A stretch of 64,000 nt of DNA from Pelagadaptatus sp034112445 (GCA_034112445.1 JAWUVI010000014.1:186001-250000), one strand, 5' to 3'; shown: positions 1-8,373, counted from the first letter of the stretch. The notes: generated from the letters alone by a model not told the origin. Made by a program: numbers and translations.

Positions 1-1
1 G

Positions 2-139
2 CAAGACACCAATCGTTCAGTGTCACCTCTTAAACCAGCGGTAGATGCGGTTATTATTGATTGCACAGCAATGAGTGTTGATGAGGTTTTATCAGAAATA
101 TCGACTCGTGCTAATAAGATAATGCCAGATGTTTGCTAG
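2..139 (+). CDS. cmk: Cytidylate kinase, C-terminal end (partial)
   Basis: The last 45 codons of an open frame run in from the left edge and stop at 137-139. The peptide has the ending typical of cytidylate kinase: an Arg-Ser followed by SPLKPA, then DAVIID, a Thr and a Ser-x-Asp-Glu-Val-Leu helix. Cmk phosphorylates CMP and dCMP in the cytosol. The nucleotide-binding part lies outside the window. It sits 33 bp upstream of lapA on the same strand. In many gammaproteobacteria cmk is followed directly by rpsA, which supports the call because rpsA is close by, but here lapA and lapB intervene. Identity rests on a short C-terminal piece plus context. Confidence 0.8.
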   Translation, partial: QDTNRSVSPLKPAVDAVIIDCTAMSVDEVLSEISTRANKIMPDVC

Positions 140-172
140 TCTATTAGTGTGTTTGAATTTGGATAACGATTT

Positions 173-571
173 ATGAAATCACTTAAAAAATTATTGGTTG
201 TTGTTCTTGCTTTATCGGCCGTTATTTTGGGGATTTGGTTTAGTGTGGATAACCCTCAAGAGATCACTTTAGTGCTGCTTGGATTTGACTTGCCTGAAAT
301 GCCCCTGGGAGTTGTGGTTTTAGGTGTTTTGTTGCTAGGTGCCTCAGTTGGTTTTTGCGTGAGTTTATTGCCTGTAATTAAAGCTGCGGGAGAAAACTCA
401 TCCCTTAAGCGCAAACTAAAGCGCCGTGATAAAGAGTTGGAGCGTTTGCGAAAAGCGCCACTAGCTATGTCTGCAACTACCATGTCTTCAGCTACTAAAC
501 CATCAACTACTATGTCATCAACTACTATGTCATCAGCTACTGTGTCATCAATGACGCGGTTAAAGGAATAA
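173..571 (+). CDS. lapA: LapA family inner-membrane protein (DUF1049)
   Basis: A 132-residue protein with two hydrophobic segments (about residues 7-24 and 40-70) followed by a basic, coiled-coil-like stretch rich in Lys, Arg and Glu (75-95), the layout of LapA (YciS). In E. coli LapA works with LapB in controlling lipopolysaccharide synthesis through LpxC turnover. The family is usually about 100 residues; this one carries an extra 35-residue tail made of Thr-Met-Ser-Ser repeats encoded by near-identical short DNA repeats. lapB follows 6 bp downstream, so the two are co-transcribed. The ATG at 173 has only a weak GGA nine bases upstream. Confidence 0.85.
   Translation: MKSLKKLLVVVLALSAVILGIWFSVDNPQEITLVLLGFDLPEMPLGVVVLGVLLLGASVGFCVSLLPVIKAAGENSSLKRKLKRRDKELERLRKAPLAMSATTMSSATKPSTTMSSTTMSSATVSSMTRLKE
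475..556 (+). repeat. Short in-frame repeats in the lapA 3' end
   Basis: The 3' end of lapA is built from degenerate copies of a 12-15 bp unit related to ACTACTATGTCATCA, giving Thr-Thr-Met-Ser-Ser and Ala-Thr-x-Ser-Ser peptides. The unit stays a multiple of three, so copy-number change would lengthen or shorten the tail without breaking the frame. Confidence 0.75.
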
Positions 572-577
572 GGTTTA

Positions 578-1747
578 GTGTTAGATTGGCGGTTGTTTGT
601 AGTTCTTTTTTTGGCGATTGCCTTTGGTTATTTTATGGGGCGCAGGTCTTCGTCGCGCGATGAAGATGATTTTTCAGGCTCATCATTAGAGCCGCACTAT
701 ATTAAAGGCCTTAATTACTTCCTTAACGATCAGCCTGACGAAGCTATTGATACCTTTATTTCGGCATTGGATGTTAATAGTGAAACTCTAGAGACTCATC
801 TGGCCTTAGGAAGTTTACTGCGTAAGCGTGGTGAGGTAGGCCGTGCGATTAAAATCCATCAAAATCTATTGGCCAGACCGGGTTTGCCTGAGGCTAGATC
901 TCAGCAAGTCCAGTTAGAGTTAGCTCGTGACTATATGAAATCGGGTTTACTGGATAGAGCTGAGGTTCTGCTGCAAGAACTTTCGGAAATAACCACCGGC
1001 CTAATGAAAATAAATTGCCTACAGCATCTTATTGAAATTTATCGTGATGAAAAAGAATGGCTAAAGGGCATAGAGGCCGTTAGCCGCTTATCGTCTAAGC
1101 GTTTCTATCGTCTTTCGGAAGAGTGGCGCATAGTACAGAGTCATTTCTATTGTGAATTGGCTCAACGGTCGCTCACTAAAACCGAATACTTAGATTGCCG
1201 GAAGTATATAAAAGCCGCCATGGCGGCGGATAAAGGTTCTGTACGTGCCAGTCTTATTTTGGCTGAATTGGAAGAGCGACTCGGACAATACCGTGAAGCA
1301 ATAAAAAGCTTAAAGCAGGTACCATTCCAAGACCCAGAATTTATGCCTGAAATCATTCCTAGATTGGTTAATTGCTATAAACAGCAAGGGAACGAACAGG
1401 AATTGAAGGTGGTTTTAGAGGGCTTGTTAGAGAGTCATTCTAATTCTGCCGTTGTCTTAGCTCTGGCTGAAATAATGGCTCGGCACAATAACAAAGCGGA
1501 AAGTATTCAGTTTATTGCGGATCATGTTGAGTCAATACCGACATTAAATGTCGTTAGGGCTATGTTGTCTTTACAGTTAGAGTCTGAGAATCAAAATCTA
1601 TCTCTGGGTATGGCTGAGGCGGCCGTATCTAATCTGCAGAAACATAGACCTCGCTACCGGTGCTATAGTTGCGGCTTTGGCGGCAAGCAAATGCATTGGC
1701 TATGCCCTGGTTGTAAATCTTGGGGCACCGTAAAACCCACCGAATAG
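578..1747 (+). CDS. lapB: Lipopolysaccharide assembly protein LapB (TPR protein with rubredoxin-like zinc site)
   Basis: A 389-residue protein, the same size as E. coli LapB (YciM). An N-terminal membrane anchor (residues 4-19) is followed by tetratricopeptide repeats (about 45-340) and a C-terminal metal site with two CxxC knuckles (CYSCG and CPGCK, about residues 360-380). LapB links LPS production to degradation of LpxC by FtsH at the inner membrane. The start is GTG at 578, six bases after the lapA stop, with an AAGG-type ribosome site inside the end of lapA. Membrane anchor, TPRs and rubredoxin-like knuckles in this order are diagnostic. Confidence 0.93.
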   Translation: MLDWRLFVVLFLAIAFGYFMGRRSSSRDEDDFSGSSLEPHYIKGLNYFLNDQPDEAIDTFISALDVNSETLETHLALGSLLRKRGEVGRAIKIHQNLLARPGLPEARSQQVQLELARDYMKSGLLDRAEVLLQELSEITTGLMKINCLQHLIEIYRDEKEWLKGIEAVSRLSSKRFYRLSEEWRIVQSHFYCELAQRSLTKTEYLDCRKYIKAAMAADKGSVRASLILAELEERLGQYREAIKSLKQVPFQDPEFMPEIIPRLVNCYKQQGNEQELKVVLEGLLESHSNSAVVLALAEIMARHNNKAESIQFIADHVESIPTLNVVRAMLSLQLESENQNLSLGMAEAAVSNLQKHRPRYRCYSCGFGGKQMHWLCPGCKSWGTVKPTE

Positions 1748-1754
1748 ACAGTTG

Positions 1755-1784
1755 TTGTATCTGCCTTAGTTTATTTGCTATAAT
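1755..1784 (+). promoter_or_regulatory. Probable sigma-70 promoter for rpsA
   Basis: TTGTAT at 1755-1760 and a perfect TATAAT at 1779-1784 are separated by 18 bp. The predicted start near 1791 gives rpsA a leader of about 250 bases. Seen by eye only. Confidence 0.65.
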
Positions 1785-2043
1785 CCCGCGCCTCTAAATC
1801 TGTTAGTTTTACAGTTTTAGACAGGGTGCATAGCGTTTTGGCCAGTTACAGCGGTATGTTACTCACTATTAATCGGCCCACATTTTCTGGCAATGTGGTA
1901 GAGCAAGTCATTAAACCGATCTTTATTAGCTTTTTACTTATATTGGCTATTTATAAAGTCAGGTTCATTTCATTCTCCAACCTTTATTAGGGTGAAATGT
2001 TCGTTTTTTGAGCTTGTGCTGTTACCTCCTATAGGTTGTCCTA
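1785..2043 (+). promoter_or_regulatory. Long rpsA leader without a clear Shine-Dalgarno site
   Basis: About 250 bases between the promoter and the rpsA start hold no gene I can support. The bases just before the ATG (CCTATAGGTTGTCCTA) lack a purine-rich ribosome site. In E. coli rpsA also lacks a canonical site and its leader folds into hairpins that allow repression by free S1; the same control is inferred here from position and absence of the site, not from a folded structure. Confidence 0.45.
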
Positions 2044-3723
2044 ATGAGCGAAAATTTCGCAGATCTCTTTGAAGAAAGCTTAAAAACCGTTGATATGGTT
2101 CCCGGATCAATTGTGACCGGTGTTGTAATCGATATCGATAAAGATTGGGTTACTGTTCACGCAGGTTTAAAGTCGGAAGGCGTTATTCCGGTTGAAGAAT
2201 TTTTAAGTGAAGCTGGTGAGCTAGAGCTTGCCATCGGCGATGAAGTACAAGTTGCATTGGAATCAGTTGAAGACGGATTCGGTGAAACTAAACTGTCGCG
2301 CGAAAAAGCCAAACGTGCTGAATCTTGGTTGGTTCTTGAAGCTGCTCACGCTGCTGATGAAGTGGTTAAAGGTGTTATTAACGGCAAGGTTAAAGGCGGT
2401 TTCACCGTTGATGTGGCCAGTATCCGTGCATTCTTACCTGGCTCGTTGGTTGATGTTCGTCCAGTGCGTGAAACCACTCACTTGGAAGGCAAAGAATTAG
2501 AATTTAAAGTTATCAAGCTTGATCAAAAGCGCAACAACGTGGTTGTTTCACGTCGTGCGGTTCTTGAATCTGCAAACTCAGCAGAGCGTGAAGAATTGTT
2601 GGCTAACCTGCAAGAAGGTATGGCTGTTAAAGGTATCGTTAAGAACCTTACCGATTATGGCGCTTTCGTTGATCTTGGTGGTGTTGATGGCTTGTTGCAC
2701 ATTACTGATATGGCTTGGAAACGCATTAAGCACCCAAGTGAAATCGTTAATGTTGGCGACGAAATTGACGTACGCGTATTGAAGTTTGATCGCGAGCGTA
2801 ACCGTGTATCTCTTGGCCTGAAACAATTAGGTGAAGATCCATGGGTAGAAATTACTAACCGTTACCCAGAAGGCGCACGTACCAAAGCTAAAATTACTAA
2901 CCTTACCGATTACGGCTGTTTTGCTGAAATTGAAGAAGGCGTAGAAGGTTTGGTCCACGTTTCTGAAATGGATTGGACCAACAAAAATATCCACCCCGCT
3001 AAAGTTGTTAATGTTGGCGACGAAGTAGAAGTGATGGTTTTGGATATAGATGAAGAGCGTCGTCGTATTTCTCTTGGTATTAAACAGTGTCAAGAAAATC
3101 CGTGGGATGCCTTTGGTTCTCAATTCACTAAAAATGACAAGAGCAGCGGTAAGATCAAATCAATCACTGACTTCGGTATCTTTATCGGTCTTGACGGCGG
3201 TATTGATGGTTTGGTTCATATGTCTGATATCTCTTGGCAAGAAGCTGGCGAAGAAGCCGTACGTAAGTACAAGAAAGGCGATGAGCTAGAAACTGTTATC
3301 TTAGCGATAGACCCAGAGCGTGAGCGCATTTCATTAGGCATTAAGCAATTAGACAGTGATCCATTCACTGATTATGTTGCGACTAACGATAAGGGTGCCA
3401 TCGTAACGGGTACTGTTAAAGAAGTTGATGCGAAAGCCGCAATCATCATTCTTAGCGATAACGTTGAAGCTGTATTAAAAGCTTCTGAGATCAGCCGTGA
3501 GAAAGTCGAAGATGCACGTAACTCTCTGAAAGAAGGTGATTCAGTAGAAACGGTTATCTTGAATGTTGATCGTAAGAATCGTTTGATTAATCTTTCTATT
3601 AAATCGAAAGATGCAGCGGAAGAAAAAGCCGCCATTAAAGAACATTCAACAAAAGCTACTGATGCAGCTAAACCTGCTACTTTAGGTGACTTGTTGAAAG
3701 CTCAAATGGATCAAAAGCAGTAA
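2044..3723 (+). CDS. rpsA: 30S ribosomal protein S1
   Basis: A 559-residue protein, close to the 557 of E. coli S1, with six S1/OB-fold domains (about 20-90, 105-175, 190-262, 275-350, 362-437 and 450-520). The repeated signatures G-x-V-x-x-(L/I)-x-x-(Y/F)-G and GL(L/V)H(I/V/M)S are visible in the central four. S1 binds mRNA leaders and brings them to the 30S subunit, most importantly for mRNAs with weak ribosome sites. The start follows a long leader and the gene is closed by a strong terminator, so it forms its own unit downstream of lapAB. No ihfB follows it, unlike the common arrangement. Confidence 0.98.
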   Translation: MSENFADLFEESLKTVDMVPGSIVTGVVIDIDKDWVTVHAGLKSEGVIPVEEFLSEAGELELAIGDEVQVALESVEDGFGETKLSREKAKRAESWLVLEAAHAADEVVKGVINGKVKGGFTVDVASIRAFLPGSLVDVRPVRETTHLEGKELEFKVIKLDQKRNNVVVSRRAVLESANSAEREELLANLQEGMAVKGIVKNLTDYGAFVDLGGVDGLLHITDMAWKRIKHPSEIVNVGDEIDVRVLKFDRERNRVSLGLKQLGEDPWVEITNRYPEGARTKAKITNLTDYGCFAEIEEGVEGLVHVSEMDWTNKNIHPAKVVNVGDEVEVMVLDIDEERRRISLGIKQCQENPWDAFGSQFTKNDKSSGKIKSITDFGIFIGLDGGIDGLVHMSDISWQEAGEEAVRKYKKGDELETVILAIDPERERISLGIKQLDSDPFTDYVATNDKGAIVTGTVKEVDAKAAIIILSDNVEAVLKASEISREKVEDARNSLKEGDSVETVILNVDRKNRLINLSIKSKDAAEEKAAIKEHSTKATDAAKPATLGDLLKAQMDQKQ

Positions 3724-3750
3724 GAATATTTTCTTTGTTAAATAAAAAAG

Positions 3751-3785
3751 CCGCGCTGTATGTTGAGTAGAGCGCGGTTTTTTTT
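3751..3785 (+). terminator. Rho-independent terminator of rpsA
   Basis: Perfect 7-bp stem CCGCGCT (3751-3757) with AGCGCGG (3771-3777), a 13-base loop and eight T. An A-run in front of the stem could let it work on the other strand too. Confidence 0.9.
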
Positions 3786-3820
3786 CGTTTGAGTAAAAGC
3801 TTATATTTTCGACAAAACAT

Positions 3821-3855
3821 AAAAAACCCCCTAAGCCTGGAAGCTTAGAGGGTTT
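3821..3855 (-). terminator. Terminator of the nrdJ operon
   Basis: Inverted repeat AAACCCCCTAAG (3824-3835) and CTTAGAGGGTTT (3843-3854, one mismatch). Read on the minus strand the hairpin is followed by a run of T, so it ends transcripts arriving from nrdJb, 45 bp upstream of it. Confidence 0.8.
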
Positions 3856-3899
3856 CGGTAGTCGTTGACTATTCAGTGCTAACTATACACTTGTAATTC

Positions 3900-4601
3900 C
3901 TAGGAGCACTTAGAATCACCACAGTTAAGGCAAGTGACACAACCGTCCATTATTATGGTGGCCTTGGTGTGGCACTTCATACACAGTTGTGCAGTAGCAG
4001 GAAACTCATCGTCTTTAACAACCTCACCTTTTTTCTCGATGTACTCTTCGCGCTTTTCATCAAGAATTTTACGTTGGTGCTCGCTCATCTCTTCGGTTTG
4101 CAGTAAGCCGATGGTTTTAAGGTGAGTTTCAATGGCGTATCCAATTTCAGCTACTAGTGAAGGCATGAATCGACCACCAGGCTTAAAATAGCCACCTTGT
4201 GGGTCGAAGACATTTTTAAGCTCTTCAACTAAGAAAGTAACATCGCCACCTTTGCGAAATACCGCCGACATGACGCGTGTAAGCGCTACAACCCATTGGA
4301 AGTGGTCCATGTTTTTAGAGTTTAAAAACACTTCAAACGGGCGGCGCATTTCGTGCTCGCTACCAGGGTTTAACACTATGTCGTTAATGGTTATGTAAAG
4401 GGCACAATCAGCCATGGGAGGCTTAATTTTATAGGTTGAGCCTACCAGCATTTCTGGGCGGCCCAAATTTTCATTCATGTGCTCAATATTTTGTTTTTTA
4501 TGAGCCTCTTTTTCAGCGGCTAATACTTTGGCTTTGGCGGCCTCATCTTGTTCGTTACGAACGCCAAATCCAGTGATTTTTTTATCGATTTTAGTGGTCA
4601 T
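3900..4601 (-). CDS. nrdJb: Class II ribonucleotide reductase, NrdJb subunit
   Basis: A 233-residue protein corresponding to the C-terminal half of NrdJ, here a separate gene as in Pseudomonas aeruginosa. The middle part (about 55-165) holds the conserved core with PFEVFLNSKN and a Gly-rich stretch. The C-terminus is cysteine-rich: C207xxC210, C221xxC224, then C227 and C232, suited to a zinc-ribbon plus the redox-active pair that passes electrons to the active site. It acts with NrdJa to make deoxyribonucleotides using adenosylcobalamin, with or without oxygen. GGAG lies six bases before the ATG. It is 48 bp downstream of nrdJa and followed by a terminator, so the two form an operon. Confidence 0.88.
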   Translation of the reverse strand: MTTKIDKKITGFGVRNEQDEAAKAKVLAAEKEAHKKQNIEHMNENLGRPEMLVGSTYKIKPPMADCALYITINDIVLNPGSEHEMRRPFEVFLNSKNMDHFQWVVALTRVMSAVFRKGGDVTFLVEELKNVFDPQGGYFKPGGRFMPSLVAEIGYAIETHLKTIGLLQTEEMSEHQRKILDEKREEYIEKKGEVVKDDEFPATAQLCMKCHTKATIIMDGCVTCLNCGDSKCS

Positions 4602-4649
4602 TATATTCTCCGAAATTCTATTACAAAGCTGTTAATTAAACAGTAAAAT

Positions 4650-6779
4650 TTACAGCTTGCCGTAGTAACCTTCTTTCAATGCGTCGTATAGGTTGGCTGC
4701 CGTATGCATCTCACCATCGTATTCAACTTCTTCATTGCCTTTCAGTTCTAGTTTAGTGCCGTCTTCTAGCTCAAATTTGTACACGGTGTTTTCCAAGTCT
4801 TCTTCACGAACCAATACGCCCTGGAATGCTTCAGGGTTAAAGCGGAAAGTGGTGCAACCTTTCAAACCGTTTTCGTGTGCGTAAAGATAAATATCTTTGA
4901 AAGAATCGTAATCAATTTGGGTTGGAACATTGATGGTTTTTGATATGGATGAATCAATCCACTTTTGTGCGGCGGCTTGCACATCAACATGTTCTTTTGG
5001 TTTAACCTGGTCAGAGCTAACAAAGTAGTCTGGTAAGTTGCCTGGTTTGGCTTCGCTATCAACCAAAGTACGGTAAGCCAGAAGCTCATAAGAGAAGACG
5101 TCGACTTTTTCTTTTGTGTTTTTACCTTCACGAATAACATTGCGTGCGTAGTGATGAGCAAAACTTGGCTCAATGCCGTTACTGGCATTATTGGCCAGAG
5201 ATAATGAAATAGTACCCGTTGGTGCAATAGATGAGTGATGCGTAAAGCGACAACCGTGAATGGCCATCTCTTCTGTTAGCGATGATTCTTCTTCAGCTAC
5301 TTTTTGCATGTAGCGGCGGTATTTAGCGTGCAGCACTTTACCTAATATTTTATCACCCAGTTTAATACCATCTTTTGCCATTTCAGGGCGACGACGCAAC
5401 ATAGTGGCGGTGACTTCAAATTCTTGTTCAAGTACGGGTGCTGCGCCTTTCTCTTTGGCCAGTTCAACACCTGTGCGCCAGCCAGTCATCGCCAGCTCAC
5501 GGCTGACTTGCTCGGTGAATGCAATAGACGCGGAGCTGCCGTAAGGAATGCCTAATAATGCCAGAGTAGAACCAAGTCCTAAAAAGCCCATGCCGTGACG
5601 GCGTTTATTCTCAATCTCGTTACGTTGTTCTTCTAATGCTAAACCATTAATTTCAACTACGTTATCAAGCATACGAGTGAATATGGATACGACTTCACGG
5701 TACTTATTCCAATTAAATTTAGCTTCTGGAGTAAAGGCATTATCGACGAATAGGGTTAGATTGACTGAGCCTAATAGGCAGCTTCCGTAAGGTGGTAAAG
5801 GTTGTTCTCCGCAAGGATTAGTCGCTCGGATTTGCTCACAAAACCAGTTGTTGTTCATCTCATTAACTTGGTCGATCAAGATGAAGCCTGGTTCAGCAAA
5901 ATCGTAAGTAGAGGACATGATCACATCCCATAAACGGCGAGCCGCAATGGTTTTGTATATACGACAAGCGGTTAGGCCTTCTTCGTCCGTAATATAGCCG
6001 TCGGTACTTGCTACTTCACGCCAGATGACTTGTTCAGGATTTTTGAGGTCAACTTGGCTGCTGTCTAAATCTTTTTGGCTCATAGGGAAGGATAAGTGCC
6101 AATCTGATTCGTTACGTACCGCTTCAATAAACTCATTGGTGATTAGTAGAGATAGATTGAATTGACGTAGGCGCCCGTCCTCTCGTTTGGCGCGAATAAA
6201 TTCCATAACATCAGGATGGCTAACATCAAACGTCGCCATCTGTGCACCGCGTCGGCCACCAGCCGATGAGACGGTAAAACACATCTTGTCAAAGATATCC
6301 ATGAAAGACAGTGGACCAGAAGTGTTAGCGCCTGCACCGGCAACGTAAGCACCTTTAGGTCGCAGGGTTGAAAATTCATAGCCAATACCACAGCCTGCTT
6401 TTAAGGTCAGACCGGCTTCTAGATTCTTCTCGAGAATACCTTTCATTGAATCAGGTATGGTGCCGGAAACGGTACAGTTAATGGTAGATGTGGCGGGTTT
6501 ATGCTCTTCTGCGCCAGCGTTCGAAATAATACGACCTGCTGGAATAGCGCCATTGGCTAATGCCCACTGGAACTTCTTGTGCCAAACTTTTTGGTCTTTT
6601 TTGTTTTCAACGGCAGCAATGGCTTTAGCAACACGGTTGTAGGTATCTTCAATAGAGTTATCAACGGGATTATTGGTTTTATCTTTAAGGCGGTATTTTT
6701 TATCCCAGATATCAAGCGATGCGGCTTGAAAATCGATGATTTTAGTTTTTGCTTCTGGTGAGGCGGTATCCTGACTCAT
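4650..6779 (-). CDS. nrdJa: Class II (adenosylcobalamin-dependent) ribonucleotide reductase, NrdJa catalytic subunit
   Basis: A 709-residue catalytic chain. Visible active-site elements: C102 and C334 as the redox pair, and the NPCGE motif at 321-325 supplying Asn, the thiyl-radical Cys (C323) and Glu of the finger loop. A Gly-rich segment with SSAGGRRGAQM (about 161-171) and APTGTISL near 540 are typical of NrdJ. It reduces ribonucleotides in the cytosol and needs vitamin B12, giving the cell oxygen-independent DNA precursor supply next to its nitrate respiration genes. The protein stops where single-chain NrdJ continues; the remainder is nrdJb. GGAG stands five bases before the ATG. Two NrdR boxes lie upstream. 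Confidence 0.94.
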   Translation of the reverse strand: MSQDTASPEAKTKIIDFQAASLDIWDKKYRLKDKTNNPVDNSIEDTYNRVAKAIAAVENKKDQKVWHKKFQWALANGAIPAGRIISNAGAEEHKPATSTINCTVSGTIPDSMKGILEKNLEAGLTLKAGCGIGYEFSTLRPKGAYVAGAGANTSGPLSFMDIFDKMCFTVSSAGGRRGAQMATFDVSHPDVMEFIRAKREDGRLRQFNLSLLITNEFIEAVRNESDWHLSFPMSQKDLDSSQVDLKNPEQVIWREVASTDGYITDEEGLTACRIYKTIAARRLWDVIMSSTYDFAEPGFILIDQVNEMNNNWFCEQIRATNPCGEQPLPPYGSCLLGSVNLTLFVDNAFTPEAKFNWNKYREVVSIFTRMLDNVVEINGLALEEQRNEIENKRRHGMGFLGLGSTLALLGIPYGSSASIAFTEQVSRELAMTGWRTGVELAKEKGAAPVLEQEFEVTATMLRRRPEMAKDGIKLGDKILGKVLHAKYRRYMQKVAEEESSLTEEMAIHGCRFTHHSSIAPTGTISLSLANNASNGIEPSFAHHYARNVIREGKNTKEKVDVFSYELLAYRTLVDSEAKPGNLPDYFVSSDQVKPKEHVDVQAAAQKWIDSSISKTINVPTQIDYDSFKDIYLYAHENGLKGCTTFRFNPEAFQGVLVREEDLENTVYKFELEDGTKLELKGNEEVEYDGEMHTAANLYDALKEGYYGKL

Positions 6780-6952
6780 TGTGACTCCGTGATGCGTGTT
6801 GTTGTTTAATAGTTACTTTTTTGTAGTTATAAGAAGCTGTAAATCGTTATAAATAAGTTTATAAATCAAGTAATTAGCGTTGATCTTTACAGGATTTTCG
6901 ACATAAATGCGGCTTGTCGTTGTTTTTCTTAATGTGTACGAAAAGAATAATA

Positions 6953-6968
6953 ATCCTATATATGGTGT
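6953..6968 (-). promoter_or_regulatory. NrdR box 1 (proximal)
   Basis: ATCCTATATATGGTGT on the plus strand reads ACACCATATATAGGAT on the nrdJ sense strand, close to the NrdR palindrome acaCWAtATaTWGtgt. It is 174 bp before nrdJa and paired with a second box 32 bp further out. Confidence 0.75.
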
Positions 6969-6984
6969 TTCGCCAGAGGTTTTG

Positions 6985-7000
6985 ACACTAGATATGGATA
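6985..7000 (-). promoter_or_regulatory. NrdR box 2 (distal)
   Basis: ACACTAGATATGGATA is a second NrdR-like palindrome. The 32-bp centre-to-centre distance (three helical turns) is the usual spacing for co-operative NrdR binding at ribonucleotide reductase promoters. Confidence 0.72.
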
Positions 7001-7150
7001 TTTATTTGTTTTTATTCGGTTGGATGGGGTTGACATCCAGGTAGGATTTGAAGTGAAAAAAAGTGGTGTCAGATAAAATGCGGCCTAAAAGAGAAGTGGA
7101 GACTAGCTTTGAATAAATGACCTATTTTGGGGCAGAAAAATAATATGGAA

Positions 7151-7624
7151 TTACCATTTGTCCGCAGCCAATTGGTCCTTATCGTTGGTCGACAACCAAC
7201 TTTGTCCTTGGCTGGTGGTTTCTTTTTTCCAAAAAGGCGCTTTGGTCTTTAAGTAATCCATCAGGAACTGAGCGCTGGCAAAAGCATCCTCACGGTGAGA
7301 GCTGGTAACACCGACAAACACTATCTGATCGCTCAGAGACAAATCACCCACTCGATGTATGATGCTAATCCGATTCAGTCTCCAGCGGCCCTGAGCTTGT
7401 TGAGCGATATCGTGCAGCACTTTTTCGGTCATGGCGGGATAGTGTTCTAACGTGAGATTAGACACTGATTGATCTTGATTGAAGTCGCGAACTCGACCTA
7501 CAAACATCACTACAGCGCCATCTTCAGTGTTGTCTAACGTCAAAGATTGATACTCGTCATCTACACTGAAGTCGTCGGCTCTAACGCTTATAGCAACCTT
7601 GGTTGTCTTGCTCTCTGGGTTCAT
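7151..7624 (-). CDS. moaE: Molybdopterin synthase catalytic subunit MoaE
   Basis: A 157-residue protein with the MoaE hallmarks: GAVVMFVGRVRD near residue 36, LEHYPAM near 60, RISIIHRVGDL near 86, then the HRE-DAF motif near 110 and the conserved Lys in LKTKAPFWKKE near 130. MoaE holds the active site that adds two sulfurs to precursor Z (cPMP) to give molybdopterin, with MoaD as sulfur carrier. It is the last gene of the moa operon, starting 6 bp after moaD; no strong ribosome site is seen, which fits translational coupling. Confidence 0.95.
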   Translation of the reverse strand: MNPESKTTKVAISVRADDFSVDDEYQSLTLDNTEDGAVVMFVGRVRDFNQDQSVSNLTLEHYPAMTEKVLHDIAQQAQGRWRLNRISIIHRVGDLSLSDQIVFVGVTSSHREDAFASAQFLMDYLKTKAPFWKKETTSQGQSWLSTNDKDQLAADKW

Positions 7625-7630
7625 ATTGTT

Positions 7631-7879
7631 CTAACCGCCTGTAACGGGAGGGAAAAAAGCGACTTCATCGCCCGCGTGCACGACAGTTTCAAAATCAGCC
7701 ATATTTTGATTAACCGCACACAGCATTAGGGTGTCTTTAAAAATCTGCTGCCAGTGAGCTTCATGCTGTTGTAACGTTAGATAAATGTCATTGACCGTTG
7801 CGCCATCAGGCATATCAAGCTCCAACTTATCGCAGCCTAATTCTTCTTTAAGTTGCGCGAAAAACAACACAGTAATCAT
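7631..7879 (-). CDS. moaD: Molybdopterin synthase sulfur-carrier subunit MoaD
   Basis: An 82-residue ubiquitin-fold protein ending in FFPPVTGG. The terminal Gly-Gly is adenylated and thiocarboxylated and delivers sulfur to MoaE. Length and C-terminus are standard. Its ATG overlaps the moaC stop in an ATGA junction (7876-7879), so it is translationally coupled to moaC. No partner MoeB/ThiF-type activating enzyme is visible in the window. Confidence 0.95.
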   Translation of the reverse strand: MITVLFFAQLKEELGCDKLELDMPDGATVNDIYLTLQQHEAHWQQIFKDTLMLCAVNQNMADFETVVHAGDEVAFFPPVTGG

Positions 7880-8373
7880 TTCGTTTGGCCTGTTTCAGTT
7901 TTGTTGTTGTGATAATGACCGCGCTTACCACCTGATTTTTCAAGCAGGTGTATGTCTGAAATTTGCATGGTCAGTTCGGCGGCTTTGCACATATCGTAGA
8001 TGGTTAAGGCAGCGACTGAGGCAGCGGTTAAGGCTTCCATTTCGACGCCGGTTTGACCTTTAAGTTTGCAAAAGCTTGTGATGTCGATACTGCTGAGTTG
8101 TTCATTGTATTTAAATTCAACCGCGATTTTTGTCAGCATTAAAGGATGACAAAGAGGGATTAAATTAGAACATTGTTTCGCGGCTTGGATTCCAGCAATA
8201 CGGGCAACGGCTAGTACATCACCTTTCTTTAAGCTATTGTTCTTGACCAATTCAAAAGTGGTTGGCAGCATCGAGATACGGGCAAAAGCACGAGCTTCTC
8301 GAGTGGTTTCTTGTTTGTCAGAAACGTCCACCATGCTGGCGGATCCGCTTTCGTCGATATGGGTTAATGACAT
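7876..8373 (-). CDS. moaC: Cyclic pyranopterin monophosphate synthase MoaC
   Basis: A 165-residue MoaC. Signature stretches are MVDVSDK near the N-terminus, the LIPLCHPL loop near residue 73 with its conserved Cys and His, and GVEMEALTAASVAALTIYDMCKA between about 110 and 131. MoaC converts the 3',8-cyclo-GTP made by MoaA into cPMP, the second step of molybdenum cofactor synthesis. An AGAAGAG ribosome site stands seven bases before the ATG. It lies 42 bp after moaB in the operon. Confidence 0.96.
   Translation of the reverse strand: MSLTHIDESGSASMVDVSDKQETTREARAFARISMLPTTFELVKNNSLKKGDVLAVARIAGIQAAKQCSNLIPLCHPLMLTKIAVEFKYNEQLSSIDITSFCKLKGQTGVEMEALTAASVAALTIYDMCKAAELTMQISDIHLLEKSGGKRGHYHNNKTETGQTK

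Larger units (their letters stand above)
6780..7150. other. Intergenic region between nrdJa and moaE
   Basis: 371 bp with no supportable gene. It carries the two NrdR boxes and must contain the nrdJ promoter. I looked for a cobalamin riboswitch, which would suit a B12-dependent enzyme, and did not recognise one. Confidence 0.6.

Noticed and set aside
2228..3635. Open frames on both strands inside rpsA
   Set aside because: Shadows of a highly conserved coding frame with biased codon use.
6871..6892. ATCAAGTAATTAGCGTTGAT as an Anr/FNR site
   Set aside because: The half-sites point outward (ATCAA...TTGAT) and are ten bases apart, unlike TTGAT-N4-ATCAA.
6780..7150. Cobalamin riboswitch before the B12-dependent reductase
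   Set aside because: The conserved B12-box and its pairing elements were not recognisable on the minus strand; the NrdR boxes explain the regulation better.
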